A stretch of 64,000 nucleotides of DNA from Oceanirhabdus sp. W0125-5 (GTDB lineage: Bacteria; Bacillota; Clostridia; Clostridiales; Clostridiaceae), in the NCBI RefSeq assembly GCF_027938815.1, contig NZ_CP115913.1, positions 4,560,001 through 4,624,000 on the forward strand. Reading direction: 5' to 3'. This document shows positions 25,844 to 38,088 of this stretch, piece by piece; within the stretch, counting starts at the first letter, position 1, and each line of letters opens with the position of its first letter. The notes under the pieces are model-generated. The model was not told the DNA's origin. It searched no databases and was given only the letters and a program-made list of their open reading frames with translations. The position numbers and the translations under genes were made by a program.

Positions 25844-28800
25844 TTACAATATACTCTTATTAGCAACCTTAACCATCCCAGGTGGTAAACTCTCATGGAG
25901 TCGCCACACAAAGCTTATTGGTCTGTTTCCTTGATGGCTAACATACTCTGCGGTTCCTAGGTATGTGTATGTTCCTGTTATTCCATCAACCTTTTTATAC
26001 TCACGAACAAATAATGCAATCTTATTGTTATCTCTTCTGTGATTAATGTATCTCTGTCCGGTAGGACTCTCTACAGATGTAGTGCTCTGACTCTGCCAGT
26101 GAAATAATTTTTCATTGATTGCATAATCCTCATATAAGGTTGATGGTGAGAATTCTTTTTCACTCTTGTTAAGGGTTATAAAGAATGCATCTAACTTTCT
26201 ATCTTTAAAGTATTTTACTCCTGCTTGAAGAGCTGGACTCTTATATTCATTCATATCACCTAATGCCGCAAGTATCTGATCTCTTGTATATGCACAATGT
26301 AAATCTAATGGGCATGGTGTTCCAATATCCACTTTCTTATCTATGAAATTTAAGTGTTTATAATTAAATTGAAGGATATCTATAACTTCTTGAATCATAA
26401 TCTTATTTTTCCCCAGACTCTCTAATCCTTGTACTATGCTATCAAAACCTTCTTTCTCAGGGTGTTTCCCGAAGAATGTGTAATAAAGCATATTTATCAT
26501 TAAAATCTCTTCTTCATCATATGATTCAGTATTAACAGAACCTGTATTAATCAGATTGTTTAATAAATCTACACTGAACTTAATAAACCTTCTAGAGTTA
26601 ATATGAAATAGATTCTTAAGTCTTTTAGTTATTAGTTCTTCATCTCTATCCTTGAAATCTTTTATTAGTCCACATTCAACCATCATTCTTGAGAAGTTTC
26701 TCTTTCCTTGTGCTCCATAGAATTCTATTAATGATAAATGATTATATTCTAAGAATTTCTCTAGTGTAATCTTTTCTCCAGTATCACTTTCAAAGGTCTT
26801 CATTCTGCTAATTAATTTTGCTTTATTATTTGGTGATCTATCTATGTTATTAAGAATGTATTCCTTTGCTTGTTTTTCTAATTGTATATGGCATCCTTTT
26901 GGTAGATTTATAAATCCATTTTCTATTGAATGTCTAACTGAATGTTTTCCTTTACCCATTAATGCCTTGAACTTTTCTTCAAAATTGTAGCTCTTATGTG
27001 CTTGCCCTACAAAATCCAGTACTGTTAAACACTCTTTATTCTCATATAGTCTAAGTCCTCTTCCTAGCTGTTGAAGGAATACTGTTAAACTCTCAGTAGG
27101 TCTTAGGAATAAAATTGTGTTTACTGCAGGGATATCTACTCCTTCGTTATAAAGGTCAACTACAAATATAAACTTAATCTCTCCTTTTGTCAGCTTATCT
27201 TTAGCAGATTTTCTTTCATCATCCTTTGATTCTCCAGTAAGGTATATTGAATCTATACCATGATTATTAAAGAAGTTAGCCATATATTCTGCATGTTTAA
27301 CACTAACACAGAAAGCTAATGCTTTAACCTCATCTAAATCCGTTACATATTTATTTAAACTATTAAGTATCTGTATGCTTCTCATATAGTTTTCAGTGAA
27401 TAAATTAGTTAACTCTGTTGTATCGTATCCTTTTCTACCCCATTTAACCTTTGATAAATCTACAGTATCAGCTACACTAAAATATTGAAAAGGACATAGA
27501 AGTTTTCTATCAATAGCTTCTGTTAATCTCATCTCTGCTGCTATTCTATCATCAAAATGTTCTAGAATATCTTTTCCATCCATTCTCTCAGGGGTTGCTG
27601 TAAGCCCCAATAAAACCTTTGGTTTATAATAATCTAATAACTTCCTATAGGATGGTGCTGCTGCGTGATGGAATTCATCCACAATTATAAAATCATAATA
27701 ATCATTTGATGTCTTTTCATATAGTTTAGAACTGTTGAAACTCTGTATGCTTATAAAAAGATGTTCAAGTCCTTCAGGGTTATATGTTCCAACTAACATT
27801 TCACCAAAGTTTCCATCCTTAAGTATAGCTCTAAAGGTATCTCTGCTCTGCTTAAGAATTTCTTCTCTATGAGCAACAAACAACAATCTATTACTTTCTT
27901 TTGCTCTTTCTTTTCTAAATCTCTTATAATCAAATGCTGATATAACAGTTTTACCAACACCAGTAGCAGCTACTAGAAGATTTTTATTTCTCCCAAAGAT
28001 TTCTCTTTCTGCTTGAAGCTTTTCAAGTATCTCTTTTTGATAATAGTAAGGATGTATATCTAAAATAAAGTTAAAATCATTTTTCTCCCTATTATCTTTT
28101 TTCAAAGCTCTCTTAAGTTGAATTTTATTATTTTCATCTTCTCCATTGAATACAATAAATTCTCCATCGTTCCAATAGCTTTCAAAGGTTGCTTCAAATT
28201 TTCTAATTATGTCAAATGAATCTTTCTCAGTTACTTTCATATTCCACTCAAGACCACTTGTTACAGCAGGATTAGATAGGTTTGATGATCCTATATATGC
28301 AGTTGTAAAACCCGTTTCTCTCTTAAACATATATGCCTTAGCATGAAGTCTTGTTCTTTCTGTATCATAGGATATCTTTATCTCCACATTATTAAGTTTG
28401 CTAAGCTCCTCAACTGCTTTATAATCAGTAGCCCCCATATATGATGTAGTTATTATTCTAACTTTATTTCCCTCAATGCTGGTGAACTTCTTTAACTCTT
28501 CATATATAAGTCTAATACCACTCCACTTAACAAAGGAAACAAGCATATCTATTGAATCACATGACATTATCTCTTTTTTAAATTCACTAACAAGACTAGG
28601 TTCCTTTGATGCACCTGTGAATAATGAACTCTCAGATATAGGAGTAGTTGGTCTTATAGGTTTAACTTTATCGTTGACACTTCTAATTGAATTTATCTTA
28701 GAATATAGAGACATTAAAATCTCAGCCTCTTCACTTATTTCATATTCTCTTAAGGATTCCTCTTGTGATATTTCACTAAGCATATTTATAATTTCATTGC

Positions 28801-29032
28801 ATGCTTTTATCTGTTTAAGAAGAACTTCTCTTTCATTATCTTTAGAAGTACTCTTACCTTCTCTAATATAACTAAGCCCTCTTCTAATAACCTCACTTAC
28901 ATATTTAGAAAGGACAGTTCTTGCCTCTTCAACATCAATATTAACTTTATCTATGTACATATTATCTTTAAGCTCATTTAGTTTTTCATTGAGTTCACGA
29001 CTTATTATTTCTTCGTAGATTCCTTGTTTCAT
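25844..29032 (-). CDS. PLD-nuclease/SF2 helicase with DUF3427
   Basis: 1062 aa, a defence-type DNA enzyme. A helical N-terminus (1-130) is followed by a phospholipase-D nuclease domain with RTRLHAKAYMF (H230, K232) and IGSSNLSNPAV; a DEAD-type helicase with Walker A AATGVGKTVIS near 355, VDEFHHA near 451 and LGLTATPERMDG near 476; the C-terminal helicase lobe with LYNEGVDIPAVNT and QQLGRGLRLYE; then the DUF3427 region, ending near FHWQSQSTTSVESPTGQRY and a PISFVWRLHESLPPGMV tail. All catalytic motifs are intact. It is preceded by a TATAAT at 29070-29075 and is separated from the McrBC-like operon by a terminator, so it forms its own unit. Decayed copies occur at 14098 and 22590. Confidence 0.9.
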   Translation of the reverse strand: MKQGIYEEIISRELNEKLNELKDNMYIDKVNIDVEEARTVLSKYVSEVIRRGLSYIREGKSTSKDNEREVLLKQIKACNEIINMLSEISQEESLREYEISEEAEILMSLYSKINSIRSVNDKVKPIRPTTPISESSLFTGASKEPSLVSEFKKEIMSCDSIDMLVSFVKWSGIRLIYEELKKFTSIEGNKVRIITTSYMGATDYKAVEELSKLNNVEIKISYDTERTRLHAKAYMFKRETGFTTAYIGSSNLSNPAVTSGLEWNMKVTEKDSFDIIRKFEATFESYWNDGEFIVFNGEDENNKIQLKRALKKDNREKNDFNFILDIHPYYYQKEILEKLQAEREIFGRNKNLLVAATGVGKTVISAFDYKRFRKERAKESNRLLFVAHREEILKQSRDTFRAILKDGNFGEMLVGTYNPEGLEHLFISIQSFNSSKLYEKTSNDYYDFIIVDEFHHAAAPSYRKLLDYYKPKVLLGLTATPERMDGKDILEHFDDRIAAEMRLTEAIDRKLLCPFQYFSVADTVDLSKVKWGRKGYDTTELTNLFTENYMRSIQILNSLNKYVTDLDEVKALAFCVSVKHAEYMANFFNNHGIDSIYLTGESKDDERKSAKDKLTKGEIKFIFVVDLYNEGVDIPAVNTILFLRPTESLTVFLQQLGRGLRLYENKECLTVLDFVGQAHKSYNFEEKFKALMGKGKHSVRHSIENGFINLPKGCHIQLEKQAKEYILNNIDRSPNNKAKLISRMKTFESDTGEKITLEKFLEYNHLSLIEFYGAQGKRNFSRMMVECGLIKDFKDRDEELITKRLKNLFHINSRRFIKFSVDLLNNLINTGSVNTESYDEEEILMINMLYYTFFGKHPEKEGFDSIVQGLESLGKNKIMIQEVIDILQFNYKHLNFIDKKVDIGTPCPLDLHCAYTRDQILAALGDMNEYKSPALQAGVKYFKDRKLDAFFITLNKSEKEFSPSTLYEDYAINEKLFHWQSQSTTSVESPTGQRYINHRRDNNKIALFVREYKKVDGITGTYTYLGTAEYVSHQGNRPISFVWRLHESLPPGMVKVANKSIL

Positions 29033-29069
29033 GGTTTCACCACCAGTTTTATTGGATAATTTTTCTTTT

Positions 29070-29075
29070 ATTATA
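29070..29075 (-). promoter_or_regulatory. Possible -10 element of the helicase gene
   Basis: TATAAT on the minus strand 38 bases before the helicase ATG, in GCTATAATAAAAG. No good -35 sequence is visible at 16-18 bases. Confidence 0.45.
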
Positions 29076-29124
29076 GCATATTGGGTACAAATTCTGTTTT
29101 ATTGTAACGTCTTTTAATTAATAG

Positions 29125-29155
29125 AAAACCATCATGAGTTTTTCATGATGGTTTT
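29125..29155 (-). terminator. Terminator between small genes and helicase
   Basis: AAAACCATCATGA pairs with TCATGATGGTTTT with a five-base loop. It is symmetrical and ends the transcript from 29195-29888. Confidence 0.75.
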
Positions 29156-29194
29156 AATGTTGTATTCTCGTTTACCTAGTGTTGTTAGAAACTA

Positions 29195-29587
29195 CTATTG
29201 ATGTCGATTAAAATTGTTATAATATTTTCCCACAATATCATCATCTAAACATATAGCAACACCTTTAGACACAAACCACCCACCAAGTTTTAATCTCTGC
29301 CACAGCTTCTCTTCTTCATTTTCATATAAAAGAAATTCGTAGAAATCATCATCTTCATTAGGCTCTTCCCAAAGACAATCATCATTAACAAGCTCACAGG
29401 ATAATTCATAGTAGTTATTTGTATCGAAATAGTAATTACACCACTTTTCTTTATGTACAATTTCTTGAACTATCTTTATATCATTATTTGTTATGTTCAA
29501 CAATGCCTCTAGCATAATGTAAGAATCATCTTTATCTGAACCCATTCTTTCCTCAATATCTTTAATTATTTGACTTTTGTTGTACAT
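29195..29587 (-). CDS. Hypothetical acidic protein in the defence island
   Basis: 130 aa, strongly acidic (DCLWEEPNEDDDFYEFLLYE), no membrane segment, no recognised family. GAGAGG lies before the ATG. It is the last gene before the terminator and is probably co-transcribed with the 90-aa gene upstream. The acidic surface could mimic DNA or bind a basic partner, which is speculation. A small immunity or regulatory protein of the McrBC-like unit is possible. Confidence 0.55.
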   Translation of the reverse strand: MYNKSQIIKDIEERMGSDKDDSYIMLEALLNITNNDIKIVQEIVHKEKWCNYYFDTNNYYELSCELVNDDCLWEEPNEDDDFYEFLLYENEEEKLWQRLKLGGWFVSKGVAICLDDDIVGKYYNNFNRHQ

Positions 29588-29615
29588 GCTTTATTCCTCT
29601 CTTAACATTTACAGT

Positions 29616-29888
29616 TTAATCTTTTGTTTTTGATATATATTCCTTAATACTATGCTCTCTATAAGTTTCTTTGTGATTCTCAAATAATCTATAAGAAAAT
29701 ATATTATCGAAGCTGGTTTCTTTTAGATATTCTCTCTCTTTAAAAAGATTTCTAAAAGCTTCATCAGAATTTTCTCCTGCTGCAATCCCTATTACTTGAA
29801 GATTTTCTATATCAGGTTCTATGGATTCTGAGTTTGGTTGATATGTGTAGCCTTCATGGGTTAGAAATATGTATTGATTTATTTTCAT
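29616..29888 (-). CDS. Hypothetical small protein
   Basis: 90 aa, beginning MKINQYIFLTHEGYTYQPNS and containing IGIAAGENSDEAFRNLF, which suggests a small alpha/beta domain. The theme (a Tyr-rich start, then an IGIAxGxxxxEAFxxL helix) is seen in small proteins of unknown role. AGAGG precedes the ATG. It lies 103 bases behind the DUF2357 gene in the same direction. Confidence 0.55.
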   Translation of the reverse strand: MKINQYIFLTHEGYTYQPNSESIEPDIENLQVIGIAAGENSDEAFRNLFKEREYLKETSFDNIFSYRLFENHKETYREHSIKEYISKTKD

Positions 29889-29991
29889 GTGATCTTTTCC
29901 TCTCGTGTAGTTATAGTAAGTGATTAAGATCGTAACATAGTTGTTTTTTTAGATCAATGTTAAGGTTATCAACGCTTTGCTATTAGCAATC

Positions 29992-31699
29992 TCAGCTGTT
30001 TTCTATGATTCTATTTATAGTTTTCTCAACCTCTGAAGTAGATCCCGGCAGAAATGGGAGCCCACCTATACCAACTTGTTCAATACTTTTAAAGAAATGA
30101 TTTTTTTTGTATCCGTCTTCATCCTTATGAGGAAAAAGGACAACTGCCTCAACTGCCCTTTTATTCTCAATGAAACTTGAATATTTATCTTTGATCTGAT
30201 AAGATAATGCATCTCTGTATCTGTGCATTGTGTTTATATCTTCTTCCTTTGGTCCTGCGCTTCCGTATTTATTTATATATTCAGATCTTGTATCTATCTT
30301 GTATTTAGCATCAAATACGAATTCTAAAATCTTTCCGTCCCTTGTTTCCTTGTCTATAGTAAAGATATTGTCGGGTTTTTGAAGAATGGTTTTTGTTTTT
30401 CTTTCACTGTTATACCATATTGTGAAGGTCTCTTCCCCATCTTCATATACAACTCTTGATTGCACCCCTTTCTTAAGGGTTACGAACAATCCACTTCTGT
30501 TTATCTTAAGGAAATCAGCTGACCTAACCTTATACTTCTTTCTCAGTATTGAGTTTATCTTTATAAAGCACCAGTACTCATAAAGAGTTGATAGTTCCTT
30601 CATGGATAATCTGAATACTTCACCATTTAGGGATAGTCCCTTCTGAATCATCAGATAGTATCTATATACATCCCTGTATCCCATCCCCATTGAGAATACC
30701 TGTGTGATTGAGCAGTGAGTGAGTCTCATGTCTCCTACTTCTTTTAAGAATGTTGTGCTTAAATACCTTTTTAATCTACTCCTCATGGTATCCACATTCT
30801 CTACGACCATCTCATCTATGTTTCTTCCCCTGCCTGATGAACCTTTGCAGCTGTTTTTGTAAGTTCTCTCGAAAGAGTCTAATCTTTTTGTGATATCTCT
30901 AAGAATATGTTTTAGGAATCTGTTCTCCTTTGTATCATAGGTCACCTGTTTTTTCACCATAAGTGCTCTCTCAGGGATAAACCCTCCACTTTTATGGATA
31001 TGTCCGTTTGGATTCCTTAAAAGCCAGTTAAGAGTCTCTTTTCCGGCACCTTTAACCTTATGTGCTCTTTGAACACGTTGCTCTTTAATAAGCTGGTGAT
31101 GGGGCTGGCTCATGATAACCTCCAAGCTCTTTGTGAATCTTTGAAAAACATAGTTAAGTATACTGTAGAACTCGTTAGGCGTTTCCCCCTTTGAATCTTT
31201 TATATCCATAGAAAGATATGTTCTTCTTAGGAAGTCATATGCAAGGTTATACATCTCATTAGATACATCATCAAGGAGTGCCTGATAATCTTCTTTATAG
31301 TCCATCTTGCTTGGATATACCTCACATACTATTTTTAGATAGTCTTCTCCATCTGCCCTTATTAAAAATTCAGTCTTTCCTATATCACCTCTGAAGTTTA
31401 TGGTTCCATCAAGCAGATTGTTTCCTCTTGTTCCTCTTCTCACAAGTGATCTTCTTATAAGTGGATTCTCATGAAAGAATTCTATCTCTACACCTCTATC
31501 TCCCTGGATGAGTACATCATAATCCGTGTATTCATGAAATATGAATCTTTTATGTCTCTCTTCAACCTTTATCTCTTCTGCAGCACCACCCACAAATAAA
31601 CTTGTATCATCAATAAAAGATGCTGCTTTTTTCTTCTCTGATGCCCTTGAATAATCTATGATAACATCAAGCTTGGGCGTATTAATTAAAATCTCATGC

Positions 31700-31725
<26 letters not shown>
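29992..31725 (-). CDS. DUF2357 McrC-like PD-(D/E)XK nuclease
   Basis: 577 aa, nuclease partner of the McrB-like gene. The N-terminal half is the DUF2357 region (DNA-binding beta domain, then helical segment with HIHKSGGFIPERALMVKKQV). The C-terminal half holds KPDNIF (PD at about 451-452) and LEFVFDAKYKID (DAK at about 472-474), a complete PD-(D/E)XK site, followed by MHRYRDALSYQ. In McrBC-type systems this subunit cuts DNA when the AAA+ motor translocates. AGGAGG precedes its ATG, and it overlaps the upstream McrB-like gene by 26 bases, so the two are translated together. Codons are less AT-biased than in the GHKL part of the operon. Confidence 0.88.
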
Positions 31726-33925
<2,200 letters not shown>

Positions 33926-34226
33926 ATTAATAACACATCCTTTCTTTAATACTTTGAATATATTATTTTTTATTGCAATATTACTAGCTTCAAAGCAATA
34001 TTTATTATTATCTTGAAAAATATATTCAATTATCTTAAACTAATTTCTACCAACAATTTCATATAGTATGTCCAGCTGTTAAAAAGAATAATTATGGTTA
34101 GAATAAAGCTTATTACCCAAATACATAACATTAAAAATCTGTTTTTAGCTATTAATTTTTTTAGTTATATGGTATTTAATTTCATATCACTTCCGAAATT
34201 AAAATTACCTCTTTGCTTCCCTAAAA
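33926..34226. other. 300-base gap inside the defence operon
   Basis: Holds one candidate micro-ORF (34030-34131) and no terminator. I see no strong promoter on the minus strand, so read-through from the upstream genes is plausible. Confidence 0.45.
34030..34131 (-). CDS. Candidate 33-aa membrane peptide
   Basis: MLCIWVISFILTIIILFNSW then TYYMKLLVEISLR: a single hydrophobic helix. There is no clear ribosome binding site, and the frame is open a further 12 codons upstream. It could be a small membrane component of the operon or a chance reading of AT-rich DNA. Confidence 0.25.
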   Translation of the reverse strand: MLCIWVISFILTIIILFNSWTYYMKLLVEISLR

Positions 34227-34970
34227 TTATTTCAAACAATAATATTTCTTCAAATTTTCCATAAATAATACCTCCAACTCTTTTTTATCAAGAGTTGGCG
34301 CTAAAACCACTGGATAACTTTTATTAAACTCAAATATTACTCTTCTTCCATATCTTTCATCTTTTCCAAGATCAGGTCTATCTTTTATTTTAGCCTTAAG
34401 AATTTGTGATAGATCATTCTCATAAACTATATCCAGCACATTCATCAAAAACTTATCATTTCTAAATATTTCATATTTAATTATGTAATTATATACATCA
34501 AGGTTTTCAACAATTAATCTCAAATAATGATCTCTATCCTCTTTATACTCAGTATTGTCAATAATATATTGTGATGCTATTACACATTTATAAATGTAAT
34601 TTTCCCAATCAAATTTCTTGATAACTATGTTTTTAAATTGTGAATGTCCTTCTTTTAGTTGTGGATACTCACTTAATAGATACTCACTTTTATAAGCACA
34701 AAGCAATGAGTGCCAGAATAATTCATCCATATGAATTTCCCTATCTTCATCTAGATAATACTCTTTTATAATTTCACATGCATCTTTGAATTTTTTATAT
34801 CTTCTTTCTTCATTTTTATCACTCAGATATACCGGAAAATCTGGTGCTTCTTTTATGAATACTGTTTCATCTGAAAAATACTCTGGGTTATCTAATATTC
34901 TTCCTTCTAAAAAATGTTCATAGAATTTTTCATCATTCTTATATCCTTTTTTTAGCAATTTAATTTCCAT
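34227..34970 (-). CDS. Unknown operon protein (247 aa)
   Basis: No family recognised. The protein is charged and mostly helical: KFYEHFLEGRILDNPEYFSD, IVENLDVYNYIIKYEIFRND, DERYGRRVIFEFNKSYPVVL. No membrane segment or catalytic motif stands out. It begins with GGAGTT 8 bases upstream and overlaps the 283-aa gene by 11 bases, so it belongs to the GHKL operon. The regular occurrence of aromatic-acidic helices suggests a protein-interaction or adaptor subunit, which is inference only. Confidence 0.6.
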   Translation of the reverse strand: MEIKLLKKGYKNDEKFYEHFLEGRILDNPEYFSDETVFIKEAPDFPVYLSDKNEERRYKKFKDACEIIKEYYLDEDREIHMDELFWHSLLCAYKSEYLLSEYPQLKEGHSQFKNIVIKKFDWENYIYKCVIASQYIIDNTEYKEDRDHYLRLIVENLDVYNYIIKYEIFRNDKFLMNVLDIVYENDLSQILKAKIKDRPDLGKDERYGRRVIFEFNKSYPVVLAPTLDKKELEVLFMENLKKYYCLK

Positions 34971-35811
34971 CAGAACTTAACTCCTTTACCGCTGTATAAT
35001 ACTTTTCAATCATTCTGTCTGTTATTTTATAAATAACTTCATCTATATTATCACTATTTAATATCTCTACAGTTTTGCTTTTCATTAAATTATAAAGCTT
35101 TAAATCCAAAAGATTCTCTGGTGGGTCTATTTCATTAATGTCAATATATTCATCACCTTTTTCTTTAACATTAGATTGAAGAAACTTTGTCAGTGCTCTT
35201 TGTAATCCCATATAAATATAAGCATTATTTAATTGTTCTTTATTTCTTATACCAGGAAATTGATATTCAGATTTCTTGAAAGTTATAACTATTGTTTCTT
35301 TACTTAAATGGAATTTTATATCTGATTTTAAATCCGGATCATGCTTTTTTTCAAAAATCTTTAAAGGATCTTTAAGTCTTCCATCAAGTATGCAAATATT
35401 AGAGAAGGCTAACACTGAATTTTTATCTACTTCTATTTCCTCTTTAAACTCACTATAGAATTCTGATAGTTCGTTATTAAGTGCAAATGAAATATCATGA
35501 ACGGCTTTTATTAACAACTGAACTGATGTTCTTTTACTTAAAGAAATTCTTGTTTTTTTTATATCAATGTATTTATTATCTAGCTTGAAAAATTTATTGT
35601 CTTTTGACTGAACAACAAAGATTATTTCAGCCTTTTTCTCTTCTAAAAGCGTATTTAAAAAATCACATTCTAATTCATAATTAACATAAAATCTATAACT
35701 TTCAGCATCATCCTTAAGTTCTATGTTTAAATCAAAATAGCAATCTTTGTAACTGTTAGTTCCAGGTGTTAATACTGGATATGGAAAGTTGGCTTCTTTT
35801 TTATAAATCAT
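34960..35811 (-). CDS. Unknown operon protein (283 aa)
   Basis: No family recognised. The N-terminal 90 residues are beta-rich (FPYPVLTPGTNSYKDCYFDL, YRFYVNYELECDFLNTLLEE), and later parts alternate strands and helices, ending with a helical region (KTVEILNSDNIDEVIYKITD). It starts 3 bases after the GHKL gene ends, behind GGAGG, and overlaps the next gene, so the three are translationally coupled. The beta-sandwich-like front could be a substrate-binding or scaffold domain working with the GHKL ATPase. Confidence 0.62.
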   Translation of the reverse strand: MIYKKEANFPYPVLTPGTNSYKDCYFDLNIELKDDAESYRFYVNYELECDFLNTLLEEKKAEIIFVVQSKDNKFFKLDNKYIDIKKTRISLSKRTSVQLLIKAVHDISFALNNELSEFYSEFKEEIEVDKNSVLAFSNICILDGRLKDPLKIFEKKHDPDLKSDIKFHLSKETIVITFKKSEYQFPGIRNKEQLNNAYIYMGLQRALTKFLQSNVKEKGDEYIDINEIDPPENLLDLKLYNLMKSKTVEILNSDNIDEVIYKITDRMIEKYYTAVKELSSDGN

Positions 35812-35814
35812 TTT

Positions 35815-37731
35815 CTATACCTCCTTTACGTGATAAACAAATTTAAGAGTTTTATTATAATTTTTGTTCACAGTAGATTTCAGTTTAACAACCCCGTCAT
35901 TCAGAGATATATCTTTTATTGCATTATCTTTTATATTTAGACTTTTACCTGTATTCATATCCACCACTTCTTTATAACTGCTTTCTATACTAAATTCATC
36001 AAGATGCTCTATACCCATTCCGTCAACTACTGCTAGAGATAAATCACACTTCTTTACATTCATCATTTCTTTGTTTTTAGAAAGATCAAGCTTGATTACT
36101 TCCTTTTCTCCTGCAAAACCTCTGCTTACATAACAAGGTTCTACCTTTAGAAATACATTAGACTTTCCATCTGAAGTATTTCTAGCTATTTTTCTCATTT
36201 TTCTTTGATTCTCCCCCGGCTTTTTATCCGTATTTTTCTTCTTCTCTTTTTTCTCTGTTTCTTTGTTTTTCTTTTCCCTTTTTTGTTTCCCCATATCAAT
36301 TTGAACAATGTTCTGAGTCTTTCCTTTTTTGCCTTTTGAAACCTTTACAACTGGAGCAGCTTTCTCAAGATCCTTCTTAAAGGTAACATCCATATTATAA
36401 ATAATATCTGATGTATCCATTTCACCATCTGGTTTGTTATTTTTAAGCATTTCATCAAGTATTACTTTTGCTATCTCTTTACCAAGATTATTAATAAACC
36501 TCTTAGCATTTTTTTGAAGTGTTTCATCATTGAAATGCTTCCATGACAGTTCAGTATGTGATTCATTTTCTAGAGATTTTAAATATTCATCTTCCTTTAA
36601 AGATACAGGAGTCAAAACTGCATTATAAGGTTTAGTTGCATGTCCAGAAACTTTTAAATCTTCTATTTTCATTCCAATGGTTCTAACAACACCAACTCTG
36701 CCTTTTAATATACGATCATCATAATTAAAATAAAGATTAAATTCATATTCATCTTTTAGATCTTTAACCTTTATCACTATATGATCTTTATTTACATATG
36801 TATCATAATAAATCGGAGTAAATACTTTTTTGATTTCCTCAATCCTCTGCTCTTTATAGTACTTTTCATTCTTAACAATATCTTTTAATGTTTGACTATT
36901 TATTTCCATATTGTTAACATAAACAACTAGTTTCTTTTCAAGTATAGCTAAAAAGAAACTGTCGCAAATTCCTTTAACAACTTCTACTTCATTATTAAAC
37001 TGATCTCTTAGAAAAGGAATAATAATTTTTAATCCTCTCTCATTTTTCTCAAATATACCATTGTACTCATTTTCATAAGGATGATATACCCCGTTACTAT
37101 CTTTTGTAAAGTATCCAGTAGCTCTATATCCCTGATTCTCATATTTATGTTCAATAAGTTGAATATTTCCACCTAAGTGCTTGTTTCCATTTTCATCGCA
37201 GTTAGCAAAAAACATGAGAAAAAGATCGGAAGCAGCATTAGATGCAATTTTCCCAATCCCATGAGATCCTCCTCTTAACTTTTCTTTTTCGCTGTCCTCA
37301 TCTTCAATGTGAACACCTTTATTATATGCATAGGCTCCAAATGAGCTTCCCTGAATTCCTTTTTCACAATCCGACGCTCCTTTTAATCCCTTAGTGTTCA
37401 GATCCTCAAACGAGATATAACTGCACTGATTTTGATAAGTCTTTTTTTTCATATGTTCAATTGTTTCTTTGGTATATCTGTTTTCACCCTTTAATGCATA
37501 TATTCTTTTATATACTTCTTGAATACCTGGTATCTCAAAAGTATTAACCCTTCCTAAATTTATTTTAACTACTACAGGTTCATCATTACCTACTAGTTTT
37601 CCATCCAAAGAATTTTGGATATTCTCTCTTACTAATCCTGCTATTCCATTGCTATAAAAATTCTTTAACACCTTATTAAAAGAATAATCTTCTATGTGAT
37701 CAATCTTTGCAAACTTCCAATAATTATTCAT
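35815..37731 (-). CDS. Hsp90/MORC-like GHKL ATPase
   Basis: 638 aa, first gene of the operon. The GHKL (Bergerat) fold is clear: N-box LVRENIQNSLDG at 33-44, ISFEDLNTKGLKGAS at 106-120 in place of the DxGxG motif, and the G-box RGGSHGIGKIASNAAS at 153-168. A middle S5-like domain follows (KSLENESHTELSWKHFNDET), then a Lys/Glu-rich linker (about 465-520) and a C-terminal beta domain. Such ATPases act as ATP-driven clamps (MutL, MORC, Hsp90, and in some antiphage systems). The Asp of the second motif is retained but the following Gly residues are changed, as in divergent Hsp90-like proteins. A good promoter lies upstream. Confidence 0.85.
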   Translation of the reverse strand: MNNYWKFAKIDHIEDYSFNKVLKNFYSNGIAGLVRENIQNSLDGKLVGNDEPVVVKINLGRVNTFEIPGIQEVYKRIYALKGENRYTKETIEHMKKKTYQNQCSYISFEDLNTKGLKGASDCEKGIQGSSFGAYAYNKGVHIEDEDSEKEKLRGGSHGIGKIASNAASDLFLMFFANCDENGNKHLGGNIQLIEHKYENQGYRATGYFTKDSNGVYHPYENEYNGIFEKNERGLKIIIPFLRDQFNNEVEVVKGICDSFFLAILEKKLVVYVNNMEINSQTLKDIVKNEKYYKEQRIEEIKKVFTPIYYDTYVNKDHIVIKVKDLKDEYEFNLYFNYDDRILKGRVGVVRTIGMKIEDLKVSGHATKPYNAVLTPVSLKEDEYLKSLENESHTELSWKHFNDETLQKNAKRFINNLGKEIAKVILDEMLKNNKPDGEMDTSDIIYNMDVTFKKDLEKAAPVVKVSKGKKGKTQNIVQIDMGKQKREKKNKETEKKEKKKNTDKKPGENQRKMRKIARNTSDGKSNVFLKVEPCYVSRGFAGEKEVIKLDLSKNKEMMNVKKCDLSLAVVDGMGIEHLDEFSIESSYKEVVDMNTGKSLNIKDNAIKDISLNDGVVKLKSTVNKNYNKTLKFVYHVKEV

Positions 37732-37823
37732 TTATTACACCCTCTAATCCATTTTTATATGATTATTAACCTTAATTTATTCATTCCTATTTTGTAAAAT
37801 TTTATCATAATTACTCACATCTT

Positions 37824-37851
37824 ATTATATTACTTTTTCTGATATTTTCAA
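37824..37851 (-). promoter_or_regulatory. Promoter of the GHKL-McrB operon
   Basis: On the minus strand TTGAAA (37846-37851), a 16-base spacer, then TATAAT (37824-37829). It lies about 93 bases before the GHKL start. Confidence 0.75.
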
Positions 37852-37908
37852 CCATATTGAGGGTTTGAATGAATTATTTTCTTGACGTTTTTTCATTTTA
37901 CAAAATAA

Positions 37909-37932
37909 AAAGCCATAGTAACTATGACCTTT
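37909..37932 (-). terminator. Terminator of the NERD gene
   Basis: AAAGGTCATAG pairs with CTATGGCTTT (one bulge) around TTA, followed by TTATTTTG on the minus strand. Confidence 0.7.
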
Positions 37933-37964
37933 ATACTTATATTTCTTTAATTATTCCTACTGCT

Positions 37965-38017
37965 TTTCAATAATTACCTTATCAACATTGTCAATATCTG
38001 CAGCAATATGCTATCTC
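37965..38017 (-). other. Possible 3' tail of a lost gene
   Basis: The minus strand reads HIAADIDNVDKVIIEKQ then TAG, a plausible protein end with no start. It may be a leftover of an unknown gene between the NERD gene and its terminator. Confidence 0.3.
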
Positions 38018-38088
38018 CTCTTAATTTATAAGAAAAGTTATTTTTAACTACACATAACTTATAATTTTTAATTTAAAATTATTTCATT

